Part shown: positions 15,755 through 21,138 of the stretch, in pieces
Numbering within the stretch: position 1 is the first letter of the stretch
How the letters are laid out: every line of letters starts with the position of its first letter
From: a virus
Length of the DNA: 22,747 nt
Reading direction: 5' to 3' (one strand)
IMG/VR virus record: IMGVR_UViG_3300031884_000146
Location: 1 to 22,747 of that record
Position numbers and translations under genes: made by a program
Notes under the pieces: generated by a model
Databases searched by the model: none
The model's input: only the letters and a program-made list of their open reading frames with translations
Told to the model about the DNA's origin: nothing

Positions 15755-16101
15755 CACGCAAGTTTGTAGATAGTGTAAGTTTAGAAAATTTAGAAATTGA
15801 GACCGATACCGGTTGGCAACCGATAACCCATATTCATAAAACTATACCATATGATGTATGGGAAATATACACAGCCAGCGGATTACATCTAGAATGTGCA
15901 GATGATCACATCGTCTTTGATCATAACTATAACGAAATTTTTGTTAAGAATCTTATAGCAGGTGTTTCGTGTATTCAAACTAGCATCGGTTTGGACCGCA
16001 TTAAATCGGTAACTAGAAAGTCTTACGCCGAAAACATGTATGACATTACCGTTGATTCCCCTGATCATCGTTATTATACTAATAATATTCTATCTCACAA
16101 T
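15730..16101 (+). other. Split-intein C-fragment (IntC), 124 residues with blocks B, F and G
   Basis: Block B is GLHLECADDHIVF (residues 51-63), with His60; the usual Thr three places before the His is Ala57 here. Block F is ENMYDITVDSPDHRYY and block G is NNILSHN, with penultimate His123, terminal Asn124 and Thr at +1. There is no endonuclease domain inside. The first dozen residues (MRKLSESLTRKF) overlap the end of the endonuclease gene and look like an added leader. Confidence 0.87.
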
Positions 16102-18027
16102 ACGACACTCATCCAAGGTTTGTCTTATGTCCTGTTTGGTTCCCCCATCAATAACATCCGCAAAGACAATCTGATCAATCGTACCAACGGTAAAGGTATG
16201 ATGTGTACCCTTGAGTTCTCTGCTCATGGCACTGAATACAAGATTGAGCGTGGACGCAGACCAAATACACTCCGATTCTATGTCAATAACAATCTTCAAG
16301 AAGGCAAAGATGATGCCCAAGGAGAAAACAAGGAAACCCAGGTTCAGATAGAACGGGCTATCGGAATGACTCCTGATATGTTCAAGCACATCATTGCATT
16401 GAACACATATTCAGAACCATTCCTCTCTCTGCCTTCAGGTGAACAGCGAAAGATCATTGAGCAACTGCTTGGTATCACCCTTCTATCAGAGAAAGCAGAA
16501 ATACTAAAAGAAAAGATCCGTGACAACAAGGACACTATTCAATTAGAAGAATTCCGGGTCAAGGCTATCGAAGAAGCCAACAAGCGTGTCCAAGAACAGA
16601 TCGAGGCTCTGAAGCGAAGGCAGAATCTATGGCTTAAGAAGCATGATGAAGATTTAAGCAAGTTAGTCAACGATTATGATGAATTGAGTAAGATAGACGT
16701 TGAAGCCGAACTTCAGGCTCACAAAGATTTAGCAGTGTACAACGACAACAAGAAGAGGAAAGATACTCACGATTCCTTGATTGCCCGGCAGATCGCCTGG
16801 AAGCAAAAGATAGATGCTGATCTCAGTGCTTTGCAGAAGTCATACGACAAACTGAGTCACATTGATATAGATGCTGAACTACGGACTCATAAAAATTTAG
16901 CCGAATATAACAGGAGATCAGCCGAATTATCTAGCATTACTACGGAGATCGCGACTCTAGGAGTCAGTATCGCTAAAGAACAGAAAGCGATTGACAAATT
17001 AGAAACCGAGATCAAGACCCTAGAAAGCAACACCTGCTATGCTTGTGGGCAAGATTTCCATACGCATAATCATGATAAGGTCTTGTCAAACAAGAGGATT
17101 CTTCTAGAAGGTGCAAAGAATGATCTTGCCCAATTCCAGATTGCTCTAGAAAAAAATAAAAATTCTGTATTCATTTTGGGCGCGATTCCCGAACCTTATT
17201 ATAAGACTGAATATGAGGCTATCAAGCATAGTTCTGAACTCGAAAACATCCAAAATCAGATCAATGCAAAGAAGGGAGAATCTGATCCGTATGCTGACCA
17301 GTTGTGCGATTATTCTGACATCGTTCTAGGAACCATACCGGTAACGCACTATGATACTGAAGCAGAGGCAATCGAACATCGCAGTACTGTCGCGAATCTT
17401 CTGCGGCATATCGCTATCAAGGATGCTGAGGTTGACCCATACGCAGAACAAGTCTCTGACATGGAGAAACAAGCCCTACAAGAGATTGACTTCAACAAGA
17501 TCAATCAACTCACCCGTACCGGAGAGCATCTGAAGTTCCTCCTTGATCTGCTGACTAGCAAGGATTCCTTCGTCCGCAAGAAGATCATTGATCAGAATTT
17601 GTCTTATCTGAATTCTAGGCTCACAAACTATCTTGACAAGATCGGGCTACCACACACAGTCATCTTCAAGAACGACTTGTCAGTTGAGATCACAGAACTC
17701 GGTAGAGAGTTGGATTTCTATAACCTTAGCAGGGGAGAGATGAACCGTCTCATTCTTGGATTATCCTTCGCGTTTAGAGATGTATGGGAAAATCTTTACT
17801 GTCCCATCAACGCGATATTCATTGATGAGTTAGTCGATGCGGGGATGGATAGTGTAGGGATTGAAAATTCTATGGCTCTGCTTAAAAATATGACTAGAAC
17901 TCGAAACAAATCAGTGTGGTTAATCAGTCATAAAGATGAGTTGGTTAATAGAGTAGATAGTGTAGTTAAAGCAGTAAAGGAGGGAGGATTTACTTCCTAC
18001 TGTAGTGAAAAAGAGTCGGAAAGATAA
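15730..18027 (+). CDS. 46: Split-intein C-part (IntC) fused to gp46 C-terminal region (Rad50/SbcC-like ATPase)
   Basis: A 765-residue protein. Residues 1-124 are IntC, ending NNILSHN. Thr125-Thr126 complete the P-loop and LIQGLSYVLFGSP continues gp46. Next come the N-terminal ATPase lobe (to about 260), an ascending coiled coil, a zinc hook Cys436-x2-Cys439 (TCYACGQ), a descending coiled coil, and the C-terminal lobe with signature YNLSRGEMNRLILGLS (664-679), Walker B AIFIDELVDAGMD (695-707) and switch His734 (WLISHKDEL). After trans-splicing gp46 would be 692 residues, against 560 in T4; the excess is in the coiled coils, where each arm contains a duplicated segment. ATG 15730 has AAGGAA 10 nt upstream, inside the endonuclease gene, so the fragment is separately translated. 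It partners gp47. Without splicing it lacks a P-loop. Confidence 0.93.
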   Translation: MRKLSESLTRKFVDSVSLENLEIETDTGWQPITHIHKTIPYDVWEIYTASGLHLECADDHIVFDHNYNEIFVKNLIAGVSCIQTSIGLDRIKSVTRKSYAENMYDITVDSPDHRYYTNNILSHNTTLIQGLSYVLFGSPINNIRKDNLINRTNGKGMMCTLEFSAHGTEYKIERGRRPNTLRFYVNNNLQEGKDDAQGENKETQVQIERAIGMTPDMFKHIIALNTYSEPFLSLPSGEQRKIIEQLLGITLLSEKAEILKEKIRDNKDTIQLEEFRVKAIEEANKRVQEQIEALKRRQNLWLKKHDEDLSKLVNDYDELSKIDVEAELQAHKDLAVYNDNKKRKDTHDSLIARQIAWKQKIDADLSALQKSYDKLSHIDIDAELRTHKNLAEYNRRSAELSSITTEIATLGVSIAKEQKAIDKLETEIKTLESNTCYACGQDFHTHNHDKVLSNKRILLEGAKNDLAQFQIALEKNKNSVFILGAIPEPYYKTEYEAIKHSSELENIQNQINAKKGESDPYADQLCDYSDIVLGTIPVTHYDTEAEAIEHRSTVANLLRHIAIKDAEVDPYAEQVSDMEKQALQEIDFNKINQLTRTGEHLKFLLDLLTSKDSFVRKKIIDQNLSYLNSRLTNYLDKIGLPHTVIFKNDLSVEITELGRELDFYNLSRGEMNRLILGLSFAFRDVWENLYCPINAIFIDELVDAGMDSVGIENSMALLKNMTRTRNKSVWLISHKDELVNRVDSVVKAVKEGGFTSYCSEKESER
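16618..16953 (+). repeat. Protein-level tandem duplication in the ascending coiled coil of gp46 (56-residue period)
   Basis: Residues 297-352 and 353-408 of the ORF at 15730 align without gaps: Arg-Gln, Trp, then DEDLSKL/DADLSAL, DYDELSKIDVEAEL / SYDKLSHIDIDAEL and AHKDLAVYN/THKNLAEYN. Period 56 residues equals eight heptads, so coiled-coil phase is kept. The zinc hook follows the second copy. Confidence 0.75.
17176..17475 (+). repeat. Protein-level tandem duplication in the descending coiled coil of gp46 (50-residue period)
   Basis: Residues 483-532 and 533-582 align: LGAIPEPYYKTEYEAIKH with LGTIPVTHYDTEAEAIEH, and later SDPYADQ with VDPYAEQ. It lies on the other side of the zinc hook from the 56-residue duplication and at a comparable distance from it. 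Confidence 0.75.
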
Positions 18028-18030
18028 ATA
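18023..18030 (+). promoter_or_regulatory. Late promoter octamer GATAAATA upstream of the second GIY-YIG gene
   Basis: Plus strand 18023-18030 is GATAAATA, overlapping the gp46 stop codon, 60 nt before the endonuclease ATG at 18091. It is the same octamer found before the other GIY-YIG gene. Confidence 0.55.
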
Positions 18031-18033
18031 GTT

Positions 18034-18063
18034 GTGAGTCGCGGGAGTGCAATCCCCACTCAC
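18034..18063 (+). other. Stem-loop after gp46, in the leader of the GIY-YIG gene
   Basis: GTGAGT (18034-18039) pairs with ACTCAC (18058-18063), and GGGA (18043-18046) with TCCC (18053-18056), loop GTGCAA. There is no T-run after it, so it is a weak terminator at best. It may be a 5' mRNA structure of the late endonuclease transcript. Confidence 0.4.
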
Positions 18064-18090
18064 TCTAATGCTATCAAAGGAAACATCAGC

Positions 18091-18840
18091 ATGAATATTT
18101 ATCACCCTACTATTCCATATATCTATAAGTGGACACACCTTGCTACCGGCAAATGGTACATAGGATCAAAAGTTAGACAGGGATGGAACCCTGATCGTCA
18201 CGAAGAATACCTTTGCTCAAGTAAAGAAGTAAAACCACTAATCTTAGAAAATAGAGAAGAGTGGATATATGAAATATTACATACCGGTGATCCTGAATAC
18301 ATTGTGTCTTTAGAAACTACTATATTAATCAGTTTAGATGCACGAAATGATCCTATGAGCTTTAATCAACACAACGGTGACGGTTTATATAATCGTTTCG
18401 GTGTTAAAGAAAACAAAGAGACGAGACTAAAAAAGCGAGAAGCAAGATTAGGTGCAAAGAATCCTATGTTTGGTAAAAAAGGTAATCTATCACCTCATTA
18501 TGGAAAAACTTATTCTGATGAGCGGCGTGAGAAACAAAGCTCTGGGGTAAAAAAATATAGCGAATGTCGTCCTGCTGCACACAACGAAAACATCTCTAAA
18601 TCATTGCTAGGAAATCCTAAACTATCGGCTAGAATGCAGGGCAAGAATAACCCGATGTTTGGTATTCCGGCATCGGATTACAATAAAGCGATGACAACTT
18701 TGAAAAATTCAGGAGATAACAATCCAATGAAGAAGCCGGAGCATCAACGCACATGCGATCATTGCGGTAAAACGGTTGCTAAAAATCATTATACAATGTA
18801 TCACGGCGATCAGTGTAAAAGTAACCCAAATGCTCTGTAG
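18091..18840 (+). CDS. GIY-YIG homing endonuclease with NUMOD3-like repeats and zinc finger
   Basis: A 249-residue protein from ATG 18091, chosen because AAAGGAA lies about 8 nt upstream and the GIY-YIG motif starts at residue 10; an in-frame GTG at 18034 lies inside a stem-loop. Residues 10-25 carry Tyr-Ile-Tyr and KWYIGSK; Glu75 (SLETTIL) is the likely catalytic Glu; FNQHNGDG follows at 91-98. The DNA-binding half has NUMOD3-type motifs GAKNPMFGKK (121-130), GKNNPMFGIP (184-193) and GDNNPMKK (208-215). The C-terminus is a zinc finger, Cys222-x2-Cys225-x12-His238-x3-Cys242, with exactly the spacing of the finger in the GIY-YIG gene at 3111-3812. Placed directly behind gp46 with its own late promoter. 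Probably mobile; its target could be nearby phage genes. Confidence 0.87.
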   Translation: MNIYHPTIPYIYKWTHLATGKWYIGSKVRQGWNPDRHEEYLCSSKEVKPLILENREEWIYEILHTGDPEYIVSLETTILISLDARNDPMSFNQHNGDGLYNRFGVKENKETRLKKREARLGAKNPMFGKKGNLSPHYGKTYSDERREKQSSGVKKYSECRPAAHNENISKSLLGNPKLSARMQGKNNPMFGIPASDYNKAMTTLKNSGDNNPMKKPEHQRTCDHCGKTVAKNHYTMYHGDQCKSNPNAL

Positions 18841-18878
18841 AAAATATATTGACTACTTCACAAGAGATAAATCATAGT

Positions 18879-19445
18879 ATGACATCTCCTAGCAAAACAA
18901 AAGGATCAGGGTTCGAACGAGAGGTCGCTAAGTTTCTTAGCGGATTATACAGTGAATCATTCGTTAGAGTTCCTAATTCCGGTGCCTACATTGGCGGAGC
19001 AAATGCCTATCGCAAAACAACGTTAGACGGAAATCAAGCGAAGTCTTTCAAAGGCGACATTGTTCCTCCTGACATTTGGACTCACTTTAATTCTGAATGC
19101 AAAAACTATGCAGACTTCCCCTTTCACTTACTGCTTACCGGCAACTGTAAACAATTTGATACTTGGTTAGGTCAACTTATGACAGTAGCTGATGAAGATG
19201 ATTTAAATATTTTATTCCTCAAGGTTAGTCGTAAGGGCAAGTATGTTGCAGTCCAAACTAAGTTCACTTGGGTCACCGACAACTTTTTATACTACAGTTC
19301 ATCTAAGACAGGTGACTGGCTAATAATAGAATTCGAACATTTTTTTCAGCACAACAAAGACCTTCTTAAAGCATATTCAAGCACAGTGACACCAACAGAC
19401 ACCACGTCAGGCAACTTGCTCACTATCAACACCGCTTTAGCTTAA
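18879..19445 (+). CDS. PD-(D/E)XK nuclease, Holliday-junction-resolvase-like
   Basis: A 188-residue protein from ATG 18879. Motifs: Glu14 in GSGFEREVAKFLSGLY, Asp60 in FKGDIVPPD, and Glu73-Cys-Lys75 (SECKNY), the order and spacing of Hjc-like PD-(D/E)XK enzymes. The N-terminal SKTKGSGFERE is typical of these resolvase-like nucleases. The final 25 residues are Thr/Ser-rich and probably disordered. A TTG at 18849 would add ten residues, but it has no ribosome binding site and the conserved domain starts after the ATG; TTGACT there may instead be a promoter element. Position after gp47/gp46 fits a role in recombination or junction processing, which is inferred. It may act on branched DNA during replication or packaging. 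Confidence 0.7.
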   Translation: MTSPSKTKGSGFEREVAKFLSGLYSESFVRVPNSGAYIGGANAYRKTTLDGNQAKSFKGDIVPPDIWTHFNSECKNYADFPFHLLLTGNCKQFDTWLGQLMTVADEDDLNILFLKVSRKGKYVAVQTKFTWVTDNFLYYSSSKTGDWLIIEFEHFFQHNKDLLKAYSSTVTPTDTTSGNLLTINTALA

Positions 19446-19457
19446 AAACACAGAACC

Positions 19458-19930
19458 CTACATTGATGTTTGGTCGGGGTACCTCGACTCTCCTTGAGAA
19501 GATGTGAAATACCATCAACGGATCTGGAGTCAGCTTGGATAATAATTATCCAAGGAATACCGAGAGGGCTCTCGTTAGGTTAAGCGAACCCTCAATGAGC
19601 CTGCATCTATTTTGTCTTGATGGTGCAGGACATGCGTTGCCGAAGGATTAGGTGTGTGCCACCTAATAGCTTCACTACAGTCCCATTAAACTTTACAGGG
19701 CAACCGGTGGCGTCATGCAGCACCAATAGCTAGTGTGACGGGGAACAGACAACACAGGATGACAGGACGTAGCAATATGATCCAAAATCTGTGGTAGTGC
19801 TGAGTAGCACTACCATGGCTTCCTGAACAGCAATGTATTAAAGAAGAGATGAATAAACAACTACGATTGAAAAGCGTATACCGAAACGAGCAAAGCGAGT
19901 AAGGTATAAGTTGTCTGAAGGACAACTCTA
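19458..19930 (+). ncRNA. Candidate large structured noncoding RNA (about 480 nt)
   Basis: The nuclease gene ends at 19445 and no convincing ORF occurs before the terminators at 19939. The stretch holds many helices: 19463-19468/19513-19518 enclosing 19473-19477/19484-19488; 19534-19542/19546-19554 (9 bp); 19564-19568/19589-19593 enclosing 19572-19576/19583-19587; 19600-19607/19622-19629; 19642-19645/19670-19673 with 19647-19654/19660-19667 (8 bp); 19789-19801/19806-19818 (13 bp, GAGU loop); 19877-19882/19903-19908 inside 19857-19862/19909-19914. Four helices contain G.U pairs if read from the plus strand, which would be A.C mismatches on the minus strand. I see no tRNA, group I or group II intron core. 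Large ornate phage RNAs (GOLLD, ROOL) are a possible relation that I cannot test by eye. Confidence 0.5.
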
Positions 19931-19938
19931 AAAGGAAA

Positions 19939-19966
19939 AGAGAGAACTAAATGAATAGTTCTCTCT
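19939..19966 (-). terminator. Intrinsic terminator of the gp26-gp51 transcript
   Basis: On the minus strand AGAGAGAACTA (19966-19956) pairs perfectly with TAGTTCTCTCT (19949-19939) around a 6-nt loop, followed by TTTCCTTTT. It lies 30 nt after the gp51 stop. It could also stop plus-strand transcripts, though the T-run there is short. Confidence 0.75.
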
Positions 19967-19967
19967 T

Positions 19968-19995
19968 AGAGAAAACTAAATGAATAGTTCTCTCT
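19968..19995 (-). terminator. Second copy of the terminator hairpin, directly after gp51
   Basis: A near-identical hairpin 29 nt upstream on the minus strand, beginning right after the gp51 stop codon. AACTAAATGAATAGTTCTCT recurs at 19945 and 19974. The one arm difference makes a G.U pair in minus-strand RNA but an A.C mismatch in plus-strand RNA, which indicates the minus strand is the functional transcript. Confidence 0.6.
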
Positions 19996-20226
19996 TTAGA
20001 AGAATGGAATGTTGGATTGTTTCGTTATTTCTAGGTTACTTTCTACCAATTCGCTGATAGATTTCCTTTCAAAATCGCTCATGTTAAGAACATCTTCATA
20101 CGTCGCGCCCCCTCTCATATACCATGACAACTGCAATGCTTCTTTTTTTAATGATTGAACTTCTTTTTCATATCTTTCGATGAGCTTCTGAACTTCCTCC
20201 GGAGAGGATTTAAGAAGCCTTATTCG
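19996..20226 (-). CDS. 51: gp51-like baseplate hub assembly protein, entered by -1 frameshift from gp26
   Basis: The frame is open from 20247 to TAA 19998-19996 and encodes an evident protein: LLKSSPEEVQKLIERYEKEV, then ALQLSWYMRGGATYEDVLNM, SDFERKSISELVESNLEITK and a C-terminal IPFF. WYMRGG-x-[TS]YEDV and the PFF end are what I recognise in gp51-type proteins of T4-like phages. There is no ATG, GTG or TTG before the conserved part; the only near-start codon is an ATA overlapping the gp26 stop. It lies in the -1 frame relative to gp26, and a canonical slippery site and stem-loop sit at the junction, so the likely product is a gp26-gp51 fusion: 273 residues of gp26 plus 76 from this frame. In T4, gp51 is needed for hub assembly but is not found in the virion. 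Coordinates start at the first codon after the slip. Confidence 0.72.
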   Translation of the reverse strand, partial: RIRLLKSSPEEVQKLIERYEKEVQSLKKEALQLSWYMRGGATYEDVLNMSDFERKSISELVESNLEITKQSNIPFF

Positions 20227-20232
20227 AAAAAA
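20185..20232 (-). promoter_or_regulatory. Programmed -1 frameshift signal: slippery heptamer, spacer and stem-loop
   Basis: On the minus strand gp26 ends GAT TTT TTC GAA TAA, giving the heptamer T_TTT_TTC (20232-20226). After an 8-nt spacer a stem begins: CTTCT (20217-20213) pairs with AGAAG (20189-20185), and TCCTC (20208-20204) pairs with GAGGA (20199-20195) around loop TCCG, a cUNCGg-type tetraloop. A -1 slip moves the ribosome from gp26 into the gp51 frame just before the gp26 stop. Confidence 0.62.
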
Positions 20233-21044
20233 TCTGATGGGCTTATGCTAAAGGTTTGTTCGTATTGGTGCTTGCAACTTTCGCATTCAATCTTTAGCGG
20301 TTTAACCTCAGTGTCTGAACGTATTTTTGCATTGGTATCTCTGATTTTAGCATACTCGACACGTCCGCAACTCTTCAAGAAGTCTAGAATAAACTCTTCT
20401 TCTCTAACTTCTGCTGTAGGGGTTTTAATGTACTCGATGGATTGGCTAAGGATTTTCATAGTAAGGGAAGTAAGATTTTCTAATGCTGCCTTAGTTATTT
20501 TATTTCTAGCGGCATCGTCTTTGGTATCATCTAGCTGTGAAAAAGTTCTCTGCAACTCGAATTGTCCTAAAGCGGCCTCATTCATAATCTCGTATGTTAT
20601 AGGTTTGTACTTGATGGAAAGATCACCTAATTCCAAGATAGAATCATAGTCCCCTGCTTTTAACGTACTCAAGACTCCAGTCAAGTTTACTCCGACGGTA
20701 TTAGTCTCTTTACATTCCGGACAATCTGATATTATTTCTGTAATTTCATTGCCGGATGCGATCTTGATTGCGATAAGAATAGAATCTATATCATTACTGC
20801 TTACTTGCCATGGATCCTTGATTGCTGGAATACAACTTTTAATTAGTTCTGCTAGCGCAGTACCGTTGAACAATGCATCAGGAGTCCTTGCAGTGATCTC
20901 GTCAATCGCGGTCATAGGATATACAGGGAGTTCTCCGGTTTCGGGGAACTCGATAACTTTCGGTGGATAGTCTTTCCCTTGCGATGGAAGTTTGATGTAT
21001 ACTGCTGGCCTTCTAAAATACTGTCTTAGTGGATTGTTGTCCAT
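20220..21044 (-). CDS. 26: Baseplate hub protein gp26
   Basis: A 274-residue protein whose first third (NPLRQYFRRPAVYIKLPSQG, then ELPVYPMTAIDEITARTPDA and LFNGTALAELIKSCIPAIKD) matches gp26-type hub proteins of T4-like cyanophages. Two Cys-x2-Cys pairs, 108/111 (DCPECKE) and 254/257 (ECESCKH), could bind one zinc ion. The ATG at 21044 has GAGGAA upstream and a short leader from an AGTAAATA box. Its last codons contain the slippery heptamer leading into gp51. The arrangement, a hub/assembly protein with a -1 extension beside a tape-measure-like gene, recalls the G/GT tail-assembly chaperone pair of other tailed phages; that comparison is an inference. Confidence 0.83.
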   Translation of the reverse strand: MDNNPLRQYFRRPAVYIKLPSQGKDYPPKVIEFPETGELPVYPMTAIDEITARTPDALFNGTALAELIKSCIPAIKDPWQVSSNDIDSILIAIKIASGNEITEIISDCPECKETNTVGVNLTGVLSTLKAGDYDSILELGDLSIKYKPITYEIMNEAALGQFELQRTFSQLDDTKDDAARNKITKAALENLTSLTMKILSQSIEYIKTPTAEVREEEFILDFLKSCGRVEYAKIRDTNAKIRSDTEVKPLKIECESCKHQYEQTFSISPSDFFE

Positions 21045-21138
21045 ATGTTCCTCATAAAAATTGGGTTATTTACTAACGATAAATACAAATATATTTAGTT
21101 ACCTTAATATACCCTAAATTTAAAGTTTGGAAATATAT
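21045..21138. promoter_or_regulatory. Divergent promoter region between gp26 and the tape-measure-like gene
   Basis: GATAAATA on the plus strand (21078-21085) lies about 53 nt before the ATG at 21139. On the minus strand 21074-21067 reads AGTAAATA, a weaker match, 22 nt before the gp26 ATG. TATTTA (21067-21072) and TAAATA (21080-21085) are mirror-symmetric, so the two boxes are back to back and point outward, unlike the facing pair at 12243-12276. Confidence 0.5.

Noticed and set aside
14587-16101. A group I intron or plain insertion interrupting gp46
   Set aside because: The flanks encode intein blocks A, B, F and G with Cys1, His-Asn and Thr+1, and all three ORFs have possible ribosome binding sites; no intron core sequences are seen.
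18034-18090. GTG 18034 as start of the second GIY-YIG gene
   Set aside because: It lies inside a stem-loop without a ribosome binding site; ATG 18091 has AAAGGAA at good spacing and begins just before the catalytic domain.
18849-18878. TTG 18849 as start of the PD-(D/E)XK nuclease
   Set aside because: No ribosome binding site, and the conserved N-terminal motif begins after ATG 18879.
19468-19508. 13-codon plus-strand ORF (ATG 19468) in the RNA candidate as a leader peptide
   Set aside because: No ribosome binding site upstream and it overlaps two helices; too short to support.
19713-19925. 70-residue minus-strand ORF in the RNA candidate
   Set aside because: Cys/Ser/Leu-rich unlikely sequence, no ribosome binding site, and it lies behind the terminators of the gp26-gp51 unit.
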